A DNA stretch of 64,000 bases from UMGS1820 sp045576075. GTDB lineage: Bacteria; Bacillota; Clostridia; Monoglobales; Monoglobaceae. The DNA lies in the NCBI GenBank assembly GCA_045576075.1, contig JAZNFQ010000018.1, forward strand, positions 52,368 through 116,367, written 5' to 3'. The notes under the pieces were generated by a model. The model was not told the DNA's origin and did no database searches. It saw nothing but the letters and a program-made list of their open reading frames with translations. The translations under genes were made by a program, and so were the position numbers. Below are positions 51,745-60,818 of the stretch, in pieces. The stretch's first letter is position 1. Each line of letters begins with the position of its first letter.

Positions 51745-52041
51745 GTGAAGAAATTATTGGTGTTGATTCTGTGCCTTATGATGGCATTAACTGTTGCGGC
51801 TTGCGGGCGTGATGACGGAAAAACCTCAGAAGATGGTTCGACGACGGTTCAGAGTCAGGACAAAGAAAAAGCAGGGGCAGAAGCTGAAGATGGCGCTGCG
51901 GACTCAGTAGAAGTAATTGCAGAAATGGTTGACGAATTCAACAATACCGACGACCCTGAAGTTAAAGAGCAGCTCAGAGGGAGGCTTGAAGAGATATTTG
52001 CTCAGGCAGAGGCGGCATCAATCGGAGTAATACCTGAATAG
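51745..52041 (+). CDS. Small lipoprotein of unknown function
   Basis: 98 residues. The signal MKKLLVLILCLMMALTVAAC gives a lipobox cysteine at 20. The mature part is acidic (EDG, KEKAGAEAEDGAAD) and then helical (VEVIAEMVDEFNNTDDPEVKEQLRGRLEEIFAQAEAAS). The start is a GTG at 51745 with GGGGG upstream. Probably cotranscribed with coaD, but I see no functional link. No family recognised. Confidence 0.7.
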   Translation: MKKLLVLILCLMMALTVAACGRDDGKTSEDGSTTVQSQDKEKAGAEAEDGAADSVEVIAEMVDEFNNTDDPEVKEQLRGRLEEIFAQAEAASIGVIPE

Positions 52042-52053
52042 AATACATAAAAG

Positions 52054-52090
52054 AAAGGTGTAGCTGTGATAGCTACACCTTTTACTTTTT
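52054..52090. terminator. Bidirectional terminator between the lipoprotein gene and clpX
   Basis: AAAGGTGTAGCT and complement around a 5-nt loop, with T tracts on both sides. It overlaps the clpX stop codon. Confidence 0.88.
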
Positions 52091-53354
52091 ATACTGCATC
52101 TCTGTCGGGGATTGTATCGGAGGCGGTGGTGTAGGTTATAATCGGTTTTGCTTTCTTCTCTACACATTCACGCGTGATAACAACCTTTTCAATTGTTGGG
52201 TCTGATGGGATTTCATACATAATATCAAGCATAATATCCTCTAAAATGGTACGCAGACCGCGTGCGCCTGTGTTGCGCTCTGCTGCGAGGGCTGCAACCG
52301 CTTTAACAGCATCAGCCTCAAACTCAAGACTGACATTATCCATATTAAGCAATGCCTGATATTGCTTAATAAGGGCATTTTTCGGCTCTGTTAAAATAGA
52401 GGCGAGGGCATCCACACCGAGCGAGTCAAGCGTGGTAACAACAGGAAGTCTGCCGATAAGCTCAGGGATAATACCGAACTTGAGCAAGTCCTCGGGCTGC
52501 AGTTGCTTTAGTATATCGCCTCGGTTTTTGTCCTTTTTGCTCTCTACCTTGGCACCAAAGCCGAGGGTCTTAGAGCTTACACGGCTCTCGATTATCTTGT
52601 CTATTCCCTCAAAAGCGCCGCCGCATATAAAGAGAATATTTGTGGTGTCAATCTGTATAAATTCCTGATGGGGATGCTTTCTCCCGCCCGTTGGCGGAAC
52701 AGAAGCAACAGTGCCCTCTAAGATTTTGAGCAAGGTCTGCTGAACGCCCTCTCCGCTGACGTCGCGGGTAATAGAGGGGTTTTCTGACTTTCGGGAAATT
52801 TTATCCATTTCGTCTATATAGATTATACCCTTTTGCGCAAGCTCTATATCATAGTTTGCCGCCTGAATAAGCTTGAGAAGGATATTTTCGACATCCTCGC
52901 CGACATATCCTGCCTCGGTAAGAGAGGTTGCATCAGTTATCACAAACGGAACCTTAAGCTTTTTTGCGAGCATCTGCGCAAGAAAAGTTTTTCCGCAGCC
53001 CGTCGGTCCAATAAGAAGAATGTTACTCTTTTGAAGCTCCACATCACTTTGGGTGTTGTTTGAATTTATGCGCTTATAGTGGTTATATATAGCGACAGAG
53101 AGAGCCTTTTTTGCATTTTCCTGACCGATGATATATTCGTTTAAGAAACTGTGTATTTCAGCGGGCTTTGGTATATCCTCAAGGGTTTCTGCCTCGGCAT
53201 CTGCGTAATCGTCCTTAAAAATTTCTACGCATAGCTCAACACATTCGTTACAGATATATGCCCCCGGACCTTCGATGAGGCGCATTACCTCATTTTCGGC
53301 TTTGCCACAGAAGGAACAGCGACACATTTTGGTTTCGTCAATTTTATTTGGCAC
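52089..53354 (-). CDS. clpX: ATP-dependent Clp protease ATP-binding subunit ClpX
   Basis: 421 residues. The N-terminal zinc-binding domain has C13-x2-C16 and C35-x2-C38; the AAA+ core has GPTGCGKT, IIYIDEMDKI and the RKH pore loop GGRKHPHQEF. ClpX unfolds substrates and feeds them to ClpP. The start is a GTG with GGGAGTG upstream. It follows clpP by 16 bp, and the order tig-clpP-clpX is the conserved one. Confidence 0.97.
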   Translation of the reverse strand: MPNKIDETKMCRCSFCGKAENEVMRLIEGPGAYICNECVELCVEIFKDDYADAEAETLEDIPKPAEIHSFLNEYIIGQENAKKALSVAIYNHYKRINSNNTQSDVELQKSNILLIGPTGCGKTFLAQMLAKKLKVPFVITDATSLTEAGYVGEDVENILLKLIQAANYDIELAQKGIIYIDEMDKISRKSENPSITRDVSGEGVQQTLLKILEGTVASVPPTGGRKHPHQEFIQIDTTNILFICGGAFEGIDKIIESRVSSKTLGFGAKVESKKDKNRGDILKQLQPEDLLKFGIIPELIGRLPVVTTLDSLGVDALASILTEPKNALIKQYQALLNMDNVSLEFEADAVKAVAALAAERNTGARGLRTILEDIMLDIMYEIPSDPTIEKVVITRECVEKKAKPIITYTTASDTIPDRDAV

Positions 53355-53370
53355 CTAAACACTCCCTTTT

Positions 53371-53979
53371 TTATCTGTTGGTCACAATCTTATCGATAAG
53401 ACCATACTTCATAGCTTCCTCTGCGGTCATAAAGTTGTCGCGCTCGGTATCTGCCTTGATTACATCAAGGGGCTGACCTGTATTCTGGCTTAAAAGTCTG
53501 TTTAAGTTATCCTTTATTTTAAGCATTCTTTCAACGTGGATTTGCATATCGGTTGCCTGACCTTTTGTGCCGCCGAGAGGCTGGTGTATCATAATTTCGC
53601 TGTTGGGAAGAGCAAATCTCTTGCCCTTTGCACCCGACGAGAGAAGAAATGCACCCATAGATGCCGCCATACCTACGCAGATGGTGGAAACATCGGCTTT
53701 TGTGTACTGCATTGTATCATAAATTGCCATACCTGCAGTTACTGAACCACCAGGGCTGTTGATGTAAAGATTTATATCTTTGTCAGGGTCCTCGCTGTCA
53801 AGGAAGAGGAGCTGTGCAACAACAAGGCTTGCAGTTACATCGTTTACCTCATCCGAGAGAAAAATTATCCTGTCTTTTAAAAGGCGGGAAAAAATATCAT
53901 ACGAACGCTCACCTCTGCCGGTCTGTTCGATAACATAGGGAACCATACTGTTTTTGAAATTATAGTCAAAATTGTTCAT
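53371..53979 (-). CDS. clpP: ATP-dependent Clp protease proteolytic subunit
   Basis: 202 residues. Catalytic S107 (GMAASMGAFLL), H132 (EIMIHQPLGG) and D181 (DTERDNFM) are all present. The N-terminal MVPYVIEQTGRGERSYDIFSRLL is the standard start. GGAG precedes the ATG at 53977-53979. It is separated from tig by 280 bp, so it may have its own promoter; I found none convincing there. Confidence 0.97.
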   Translation of the reverse strand: MNNFDYNFKNSMVPYVIEQTGRGERSYDIFSRLLKDRIIFLSDEVNDVTASLVVAQLLFLDSEDPDKDINLYINSPGGSVTAGMAIYDTMQYTKADVSTICVGMAASMGAFLLSSGAKGKRFALPNSEIMIHQPLGGTKGQATDMQIHVERMLKIKDNLNRLLSQNTGQPLDVIKADTERDNFMTAEEAMKYGLIDKIVTNR

Positions 53980-54200
53980 AACAATCTCCATTCCGCCGCT
54001 CTGCGTCGGCATAAATTTTAATAAAATTTCTCTTATCCGCAGAGCAAGGAATGATAAGAGATTGTTTTGTCCATGTGCATTTCCGAGCATTCATGCGAGG
54101 GAAATTTTGCACGGACAATAAATTCCGCCGGAGGCTTAACGGGAAAGGAACTTTCACGTTAATCCTCCTGAATTTAAAATAAATATTTTAATATTTAAGA

Positions 54201-54235
54201 AAGGTTGAGTTGGATAATATATCCAATTCAACCTA
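54201..54235 (-). terminator. Hairpin after tig
   Basis: AGGTTGA(G/A)TTGGATA and complement with few unpaired bases, followed on the reverse strand by TTCTTTAAATATT. It sits in the tig-clpP gap (53980-54259), which has no gene. Confidence 0.65.
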
Positions 54236-54259
54236 ACCCTATACATTTAGATTGTAAGT

Positions 54260-55537
54260 TTATTTAAAGTCAGCATTGTCTACAAGGAAGGCAATGGTCT
54301 TTTCTGCTTTAATTCTTTCTTTTATGTCAGCTTCCTGAACGTACTTTTTAACGTCCTCAACCTTCATATTATTCTGCTCTGCCATAGTCTTGTATTCCTT
54401 CTCAACATCGGCATCTGTTGCAGAAATTCCTTCAACCTCACAAACCTTTTCAAGCACAAGAGAGGTTTTAACGTTCTTGGTAGCGTCATCCTTGAACTGT
54501 TCTTTCATAGTATCAATAGTCATACCTGTGTATTTCATATACTGTTCAAGGTTAAGACCCTGATAACGCATCTGCATATCAAAATCTCTAATCATCTTGT
54601 CTATCTGAGAGTTTATCATAGCCTCGGGAATGTCAATCTCTGTTGCATCGCATACCGCCTTGATTACATTCTCTTCTGTTTCGTGCTTTGCTCTTTCTTT
54701 GCCCTGTGCAGAGAGTTTTTCTTTTATGTCATTGCGAAGCTCTTCAAGTGTGTCGAACTCGCTGGCATCCTTTGCAAACTCATCATCAAGTGCGGGAAGC
54801 TCCTTAACCTTGATAGAGTTGATTTTAACCTTGAACATAGCGTCCTTGCCCTTGAGTTCTTCTGCGTGATATTCCTCGGGGAATGTAACGTTAACCTCAA
54901 CATCATCGCCGATGTTTTTGCCAACGAGCTGGTCCTCGAAGCCGGGGATAAACTGACCTGAACCTATTGTAAGGTCGAAGCCCTCGCCCTTTCCGCCGTC
55001 AAAAGCCTTACCGTCTGCAAAGCCTTCGAAATCGATGTTTACGATATCGTCTGCTTTAACGGCTCTGTCCTCAACGGGAACTATTCTGGAGTTTCTCTCT
55101 CTCATTTTCTCCACTTCAGCCTCGATGTCCTTCTTCAAGGTGCGGTGGCTAACCTTTGTTGCCTTTATGCCCTTATATTCGCCAAGCTCAAATTCAGGTT
55201 TAACTGTAACCTTGGCTGTAAATGTAACACCGCTATCCTTGCTAACCTCGCCTTTGATATCGATTTCAGGCTGGTCAACGGGGAAAACAGAATTTTCTTC
55301 AATTGCTTTATCATATGCATCGGGAAGAACAATGTTTATAGCATCCTCATAAAAAATTTCAGCGCCATAAAACTTTTCAATCAACTTTCTCGGTGCCTTA
55401 CCCTTACGGAAGCCCTGAATATTGATTTTGCCTACGTTCTTTCTGTACGCCTTTTCGATTGCTGCCTCAAATTCTTCAGCTGTAACTGAAAACTCAAAGC
55501 TTACTACATTCTTCTCGACTTTTTCTACTGTGCTCAT
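54260..55537 (-). CDS. tig: Trigger factor
   Basis: 425 residues. Ribosome-binding N-terminal domain (VSFEFSVTAEEFEAAIEKAYRKNVGKINIQGFRKGKAPRK holds the GFRxGxxP signature), a FKBP-type PPIase domain (~150-240: VNIDFEGFADGKAFDGGKGEGF), and a C-terminal helical chaperone domain. GAGAGG precedes the ATG at 55535-55537; the frame runs on upstream without protein-like sequence. Confidence 0.97.
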   Translation of the reverse strand: MSTVEKVEKNVVSFEFSVTAEEFEAAIEKAYRKNVGKINIQGFRKGKAPRKLIEKFYGAEIFYEDAINIVLPDAYDKAIEENSVFPVDQPEIDIKGEVSKDSGVTFTAKVTVKPEFELGEYKGIKATKVSHRTLKKDIEAEVEKMRERNSRIVPVEDRAVKADDIVNIDFEGFADGKAFDGGKGEGFDLTIGSGQFIPGFEDQLVGKNIGDDVEVNVTFPEEYHAEELKGKDAMFKVKINSIKVKELPALDDEFAKDASEFDTLEELRNDIKEKLSAQGKERAKHETEENVIKAVCDATEIDIPEAMINSQIDKMIRDFDMQMRYQGLNLEQYMKYTGMTIDTMKEQFKDDATKNVKTSLVLEKVCEVEGISATDADVEKEYKTMAEQNNMKVEDVKKYVQEADIKERIKAEKTIAFLVDNADFK

Positions 55538-55578
55538 TAAAAACATTCCTCTCTGCTTCTTATAATATACCGTATGAT

Positions 55579-55607
55579 ATTCTATCATAATATCATCCAA
55601 ATTGCAA
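55579..55607 (-). promoter_or_regulatory. Promoter of tig
   Basis: Reverse strand: TTGCAA, a 17-bp spacer, then TAGAAT. Confidence 0.72.
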
Positions 55608-55709
55608 GCGTTTTTTATATTTTTATTCGCCTTAAAAGCATTATTGTATTGATTGTTAAAAATGTGATGATATTACTTTGGAATTTTATCAAAAGTGTTA
55701 ATATCAACC

Positions 55710-56411
55710 TTATTTATGCAACAAAAGTGGCATAAAATCCAAATAGTCACAAGCCACAAGCTTGAGCTGTATCCCGTCAAAATTCCCTATTGGTGCCATC
55801 GTGTGCGATACGGCGTGGAGATGGCCGAATATACACTTTTCGACCCCATATTCTTTCATAATGGAAAGAAAATCAGAGGCGGTTTGCCCGTTTTCTACAG
55901 GGGGATAGTGCATCGCAACAATTATTTTGTCGGTTTTTTTTGATATCGCATCCTCAAGAGAGAGAATGAGTCGTTGTTTTTCACGCTCAAATATTTTTTT
56001 ATCCTCGGGTGAGGCAGTGGAAGAAGGGATAGTCCAACCCCTTGTTCCGCATATTGCGACGTTATCAAAAACATATGCCTTGTTTTGCAGTATCTCAATG
56101 CTGTCAAAGCCGTGGCTTTCAAGAAAAGCCTTCATTTTAGCGGATGTCGTCCACCAATAGTCGTGGTTGCCTTTGAATATCAGCTTTTTGCCGTTTAGTG
56201 AGTGAATATATTCAAAGTCTGAAACTGCATCCTCGATGTAGGTTGCCCACGAAATATCCCCGGGAATAATAACGAGGTCATCGTCACCCACAATGCTGTT
56301 CCAGTTTTGAGCCATTTTATCGGTGTAATTTTCCCATCTGCTTCCGAAAACGCTCATCGGTTTGTCACCGCCAAGCGAGAGATGCAGGTCGGATATTGCA
56401 AAAATTGCCAT
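55710..56411 (-). CDS. Calcineurin-like metallophosphoesterase
   Basis: 233 residues. The dinuclear metal motifs are ordered and complete: SDLHL (D8, H10), PGDISW, KGNHDYWW, AMHYPP and GHLHAVSH. The family is broad, acting on phosphomonoesters, diesters or nucleotides; nothing in the sequence narrows the substrate. No signal peptide or membrane segment. AAGGAATTGG precedes the ATG. It lies 12 bp after argH on the same strand and is probably cotranscribed. Confidence 0.88.
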   Translation of the reverse strand: MAIFAISDLHLSLGGDKPMSVFGSRWENYTDKMAQNWNSIVGDDDLVIIPGDISWATYIEDAVSDFEYIHSLNGKKLIFKGNHDYWWTTSAKMKAFLESHGFDSIEILQNKAYVFDNVAICGTRGWTIPSSTASPEDKKIFEREKQRLILSLEDAISKKTDKIIVAMHYPPVENGQTASDFLSIMKEYGVEKCIFGHLHAVSHTMAPIGNFDGIQLKLVACDYLDFMPLLLHK

Positions 56412-56423
56412 AAAACCAATTCC

Positions 56424-57791
56424 TTAACGATTTTTATAGTTCTCGATTACTCTTTTCATAGTTTCGATTGCGGGTCCGCCGATAAGCTTGCGCTGATTTA
56501 CGCAGGTTTCGAGCGAAATTTCGTCATATATATCATCTTCAATAAGGGGTGAAAAGCCCTTGAATTCTTCCATAGAAAGTGCGTCAATAACTGTGTTTTT
56601 CTCTATGCAATAAGCCACCATTTTGCCGACAACCGAGTGGGCATCGCGGAAAGGTAAGCCGTGCTTTACAAGATAGTCTGCAACGTCGGTTGCGTTTGTA
56701 AATCCGCCCTTTGCGCCTTGAAGCATCGCGTCGCGCTTTACGCGCATAGTGGAAAGCATTTTGGAGAAGACGGGCAGACACATTTTCACTGTGTCAATTG
56801 CATCAAATATCTGCTCTTTATCCTCTTGCATATCCTTGTTATAAGCAAGGGGGAGTCCCTTCATCATAGTAAGAAGTCCCATAAGAGAGCCGAAAACTCT
56901 TCCGCTCTTTCCGCGGACAAGCTCGGCAACATCGGGATTTTTCTTCTGCGGCATAATGCTTGAGCCTGTACTATAGGCGTCGTCAAGCTCTATAAAGCCA
57001 AATTCGTGACTGCTCCACAATATTATTTCCTCGGAAAAGCGGGAAAGATGTGTCATCAGCATTGATAAGTCAAATGCAAGCTCGCACACAAAGTCGCGGT
57101 CGGATACCCCGTCAAGACTGTTGAGGGTAACCCCGTCAAACGCCAACTCTTTCGCGACAAATTCGCGGTCAAGAGGATAGGTTGTCCCCGCGAGTGCCCC
57201 GCTCCCAAGTGGCATAACGTTTAAGCGTTTGCGGCAATCGGCAAGTCTTTCGCTGTCGCGGCGGAGCATCTCAAAATATGCCATAACATGATGAGAGAGG
57301 GTGATAGGCTGTGCCTTTTGCAGATGCGTATATCCCGGCATAATTGTATCGAGGTTGCCCTCTGCAATGTCAAGAATTGCAGATTTAAGCTCGTCTAAAA
57401 GAGCCGATAGCTCATCAATTTCACTGCGCAGGTACATTCTTATATCAAGGGCAACCTGGTCGTTACGGCTTCTGCCTGTATGAAGGCGCTTGCCCACATC
57501 GCCAATCCTTGAGATAAGAATGGTTTCGATATTCATATGTATATCCTCGGCGTCAATCTCAAATTCAATCTTGCCCGCCTCGATATCTGCTTTTATCTCT
57601 GAGAGGGTTTTGACGATAAGTGCCGAATCCTCCTGCGGAATAATCCCTTGCTTTCCGAGCATAGTTGCGTGTGCTATGCTCCCTTCTATATCCTGTGCGT
57701 ACATACGTGCATCAAAGCGGATGGAGGAATTGAAATCATCCACCATCGCATCCGTAGCCTTTGAAAAACGTCCGCCCCATAGCTTTGACAT
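56424..57791 (-). CDS. argH: Argininosuccinate lyase
   Basis: 455 residues of the fumarase/aspartase superfamily. Begins MSKLWGGRFSKATD; HTGRSRNDQVALD, GYTHLQKAQPITLSHH and the signature GSSIMPQKKNPD are intact. Last step of arginine synthesis. AAGGGA lies upstream of the ATG at 57789-57791. argG lies upstream on the same strand but is separated by an unrelated gene and a repeat, and argH has its own promoter. Confidence 0.97.
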   Translation of the reverse strand: MSKLWGGRFSKATDAMVDDFNSSIRFDARMYAQDIEGSIAHATMLGKQGIIPQEDSALIVKTLSEIKADIEAGKIEFEIDAEDIHMNIETILISRIGDVGKRLHTGRSRNDQVALDIRMYLRSEIDELSALLDELKSAILDIAEGNLDTIMPGYTHLQKAQPITLSHHVMAYFEMLRRDSERLADCRKRLNVMPLGSGALAGTTYPLDREFVAKELAFDGVTLNSLDGVSDRDFVCELAFDLSMLMTHLSRFSEEIILWSSHEFGFIELDDAYSTGSSIMPQKKNPDVAELVRGKSGRVFGSLMGLLTMMKGLPLAYNKDMQEDKEQIFDAIDTVKMCLPVFSKMLSTMRVKRDAMLQGAKGGFTNATDVADYLVKHGLPFRDAHSVVGKMVAYCIEKNTVIDALSMEEFKGFSPLIEDDIYDEISLETCVNQRKLIGGPAIETMKRVIENYKNR

Positions 57792-57831
57792 AAAAGTCAG
57801 TCCCTTCAATCAAATTATATAACAACTTATT

Positions 57832-57860
57832 ATTTTAGCATAATTAGGGAATAAGGTCAA
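57832..57860 (-). promoter_or_regulatory. Promoter of argH
   Basis: Reverse strand: TTGACC, a 17-bp spacer, then TAAAAT. Confidence 0.68.
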
Positions 57861-57944
57861 GAAAAAATAAGCGGACTCCTATAACTTTATTTTCTGTGGA
57901 ATAATTTTTTTATTGAGATTTAGCAAAAAAATTGTTTTCACATA

Positions 57945-57978
57945 AAAATGGGTAAAGCCTGTTAACTTCACCCATTTT
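57945..57978 (-). terminator. Hairpin after the unknown membrane-protein gene
   Basis: AAAATGGGT and complement, with an inner AAG/CTT pairing, followed by TTTTTATG on the reverse strand. Confidence 0.65.
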
Positions 57979-58002
57979 CCACATTTTACATAATATAACT
58001 GA

Positions 58003-58464
58003 TCATAATAACAGATCAGTATATAAAATGCCCAAAGAAAGCAATAACAAAACAGCAAGAAAAACCCCTAATAATATCAAACTTGACCAAAAAACTTCTT
58101 TCAAATCTTTAAGCAAGGAAATCTCGTCTGTAAAATACACTGCTTTCTTTTTGGGAGGTTCTTCACTAAAATAAACATCTAACTGCATACCAATTTTTAG
58201 TTTACTTTCTTTGTTTTTGCTTACAATTTCATAATAAGTATAACATTTTTTAGTGCTATCAATACAAGTCTCTATTGAGTATATATAAATAACTTCAGAC
58301 CCTATATCTCTTGTTTCAGTTAGTTTTACAACTTTACCTTTTTTTATTTTATTTTCATACTTTATCGTTTTCAATTTGTCATAAACGATATAAGTTTTTC
58401 CTATAAAAAACAAAACTGCCAAAAAAGCAACAGGCATCATGCCACGTAACATGTCGGATAACAT
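58003..58464 (-). CDS. Unknown protein with two membrane segments (DUF3592-like layout)
   Basis: 153 residues. One membrane helix near the start (~7-25, MMPVAFLAVLFFIGKTYIV) and one at the end (~125-150). Between them is a soluble, lysine-rich beta-type region with KGKVVKLTETRDIGS, YIYSIETCIDS, YYEIVSKNKESKLKIGMQLDVYF and YFTDEI. This resembles DUF3592 proteins ('G.V......Y.v.y.......Y.s.....G..V.V.Y.P.nP...'), but the match is loose. GGAGT is 9 bp before the ATG at 58462-58464. The gene is more AT-rich than its neighbours argH and argG, which suggests later arrival. Confidence 0.6.
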   Translation of the reverse strand: MLSDMLRGMMPVAFLAVLFFIGKTYIVYDKLKTIKYENKIKKGKVVKLTETRDIGSEVIYIYSIETCIDSTKKCYTYYEIVSKNKESKLKIGMQLDVYFSEEPPKKKAVYFTDEISLLKDLKEVFWSSLILLGVFLAVLLLLSLGILYTDLLL

Positions 58465-58572
58465 AACAACATCACTCCTCTTTTTTGACATTATATCACA
58501 TATATAATTAAGAGTCAATATATGGTGCTGTCTCCGATATTTATGATTGTATTTTTAGGATAGTGCTCTAAT

Positions 58573-58619
58573 CTGGTTATATCTTTCTGGTGAATATCCC
58601 CGAAGAATGATATAACCAG
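58573..58619. repeat. 11-bp inverted repeat
   Basis: CTGGTTATATC and its exact complement are separated by about 24 bp. It lies in the gene-free stretch 58465-58970, upstream of the membrane-protein gene. Confidence 0.5.
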
Positions 58620-58745
58620 CACTTTTATATATCTGCCTATTAATTTTTCTAAAAAACTATGCTTTTAAGGGGGTAAAATCAACAAAAATAGTGCGGTCGG
58701 AAAAACCTCCGCATTTTTCTGACACTTTTAAATGACACTTTTGAG

Positions 58746-58920
58746 GTAGATTATCCCAGGCCTTCCCCTTGAGGGGAAAGTGGGGTGCGAAGCAACTCCG
58801 ATGAGGTGGAATTGTAGGGAACAGCCTTTAGGATGTTCCGCAATTACAATATTCGTACCGTCGAGGAAAAATCCTCCCACCGCTAAAGCGGTCCCCCCTC
58901 CTTTAGGCAAGGAGGGCTTT
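58746..58920. repeat. Composite hairpin element with a REP-like core
   Basis: A left hairpin block (GGCCTTCCCCTTGAGGGGAAA, then GATGAGGTGGA), a REP-like unit at 58814-58840 (GTAGGGAACAGCC...GTTCCG) and a right block (CCACCGCTAAAGCGGT, CCCTCCTTTAGGCAAGGAGGG). The blocks are arranged head-to-head, like a non-autonomous mobile element. No gene is visible. A hairpin with a T5 tail at about 58691-58718 lies to its left. Confidence 0.6.
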
Positions 58921-58970
58921 GCAAGAAAAAATAAGAGGATTTCGAAAATTTCGAAATCCGCTTGGAATTA

Positions 58971-60185
58971 TTATTTCTCGTTCTTTTTGTTCATCAATGC
59001 ACGAACCTTGAGGGGCAGACCGAAGAGGTTGATAAAGCCCTCTGAATCCTTGTGGCTGTAAAGCTCTTTGCTGTCGCCGAAGCTTGCAATATCTTCGTTA
59101 TAAAGTGAATATGGAGATTTTGCACCTGCGGGTGTTACGCTACCCTTGTAGAGCTTAAGGCGAACCTCGCCTGTAACGGTTTCTTCCATCTTGTCAATCA
59201 TAGCCGAGAGCGACTCGCGCAGCGGTGTGAACCACTTTCCGTCATACACAAGCTCGCTGAACTTGATTGCCGCCTGACGCTTAAATGATTGGGTGTCGCG
59301 GTCAAGACAGAGATATTCAAGCTCGCCTATAGCGGTATAGAGAATAGTTCCGCCCGGTGTTTCATAAACGCCTCTTGATTTCATACCAACAAGGCGGTCC
59401 TCTACGATATCGGCGATACCTACGCCATATTTTCCGCCAAGTTCATTGAGCTTTTCAACGAGTGGGCGGGGAGCAAGCTTTTCGCCATCAATTGATACGG
59501 GTACGCCCGCCTCAAAGCCGATGGTTACATAGCAAGGGCTATCTGGTGCCTTTTCGGGTGATACACCAAGCTTTAAAAGGCTGTCAAGCTGCGGCTCGTT
59601 TGCTGGGTCTTCCAAATCCATACCCTCGTGGCTGATGTGCCAGATGTTTCTGTCGCGTGAGTATAAATCCTTCTTGGTAACGGGAATTTCAATTCCGTGT
59701 GCCTCTGCGTAGTCAACAGCGTCCTCACGTGATTTGATGTCCCAAATTCTCCAGGGAGCAATTATCTTAAGGTGGGGTGCCAATGCTTTTATTGTAAGCT
59801 CGAAACGAACCTGATCGTTACCCTTGCCTGTTGCGCCGTGGCAGATTGCAACTGCGCCTTCTTTTTCTGCGATTTCAACAAGTCTTTTTGCGATAATGGG
59901 ACGTGCGTGGGATGTGCCGAGGAGGTACTTGCCCTCGTATACAGCGCCCGCCTTGAGAGTCGGGAAGATGTAATCTGCAACATACTCATCACGAAGGTCC
60001 TCTATATAACATTTGGAAGCACCGCTTCTTTTGGCGCGCTCTTCCAGACCATCGGTTTCTTTGCCTTGTCCGACATCTCCGCAAACAGCGATAACTTCAT
60101 AGTCATAGTTCTCAATAAGCCACGAAATAATTATCGAAGTATCGAGTCCGCCTGAATAAGCCAAAACAACTTTCTCTTTTGCCAT
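58971..60185 (-). CDS. argG: Argininosuccinate synthase
   Basis: 404 residues. The PP-loop ATP site AYSGGLDTS is at 9-17, followed by CHGATGKGNDQVRFE and the citrulline/aspartate-binding VSPEKAPDSP and YETPGGTIL. Joins citrulline and aspartate for arginine synthesis. GGAGG precedes the ATG at 60183-60185. The C-terminus is directly followed by the composite repeat. Confidence 0.97.
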   Translation of the reverse strand: MAKEKVVLAYSGGLDTSIIISWLIENYDYEVIAVCGDVGQGKETDGLEERAKRSGASKCYIEDLRDEYVADYIFPTLKAGAVYEGKYLLGTSHARPIIAKRLVEIAEKEGAVAICHGATGKGNDQVRFELTIKALAPHLKIIAPWRIWDIKSREDAVDYAEAHGIEIPVTKKDLYSRDRNIWHISHEGMDLEDPANEPQLDSLLKLGVSPEKAPDSPCYVTIGFEAGVPVSIDGEKLAPRPLVEKLNELGGKYGVGIADIVEDRLVGMKSRGVYETPGGTILYTAIGELEYLCLDRDTQSFKRQAAIKFSELVYDGKWFTPLRESLSAMIDKMEETVTGEVRLKLYKGSVTPAGAKSPYSLYNEDIASFGDSKELYSHKDSEGFINLFGLPLKVRALMNKKNEK

Positions 60186-60230
60186 TGTAAATTCCTCCAA
60201 ATTATGTTACAATAATATATATTTCTGTTA

Positions 60231-60259
60231 ATTATAACGCAGAATTAACTTTTTTGCAA
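60231..60259 (-). promoter_or_regulatory. Promoter of argG
   Basis: Reverse strand: TTGCAA, a 17-bp spacer, then TATAAT. An ARG-box could not be recognised by eye. Confidence 0.75.
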
Positions 60260-60311
60260 TAGGAATATGCTAAAAAAACCAACAAAAATCAAAGAGGGAG
60301 TGACTCTTTTT

Positions 60312-60818
60312 ATGATAATACTTGGAATTGACCCCGGATATGCCATTGTGGGCTATGGCGTGCTTGAGTATAACGGAAATAAATTTAAGGTCATAGAATA
60401 CGGCGCAATCACAACCGATGCATCGATGGATATGTTCGACAGGTTTAAATCGATTTATGATGATATAAACGAGGTTATAGAGAGGACAAAGCCTGATTTT
60501 ATGGCAATAGAGGAGCTTTTCTTTAACAGCAACCAGAAGACTGCGATAAATGTTGCGCAGGCGAGGGGCGTGCTCTTGCTTGCAGCACTGAACCACGGAA
60601 TAGAAATTTTTGAGTATACACCGCTTCAGGTTAAGCAGGCGGTTGCGGGATACGGAAGGGCGGATAAAAATCAGGTTCAGCAGATGGTGAAAATTCTGCT
60701 TGGTCTTGATAAGGTGCCAAAACCTGACGATACAGCCGATGCAGTTGCAATTGCGATATGCCATGGACATTCGTACAATCCAAAGAGGGATATGAAAATC
60801 AGGGAGGGTCAGATATGA
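60312..60818 (+). CDS. ruvC: Holliday junction resolvase RuvC
   Basis: 168 residues of the RNase H-like fold. Acidic residues D7 (GIDPG), E67/E68 (MAIEELFF) and D140/D143 (DDTADAVAIAICH) form the active site. KQAVAGYGRADKNQVQ is the DNA-binding helix region. GAGGGA with the ATG at 60312 is preferred; a GTG at 60300 touches the ribosome site. ruvA and ruvB do not follow; an SDR gene overlaps the stop instead. Confidence 0.95.
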   Translation: MIILGIDPGYAIVGYGVLEYNGNKFKVIEYGAITTDASMDMFDRFKSIYDDINEVIERTKPDFMAIEELFFNSNQKTAINVAQARGVLLLAALNHGIEIFEYTPLQVKQAVAGYGRADKNQVQQMVKILLGLDKVPKPDDTADAVAIAICHGHSYNPKRDMKIREGQI

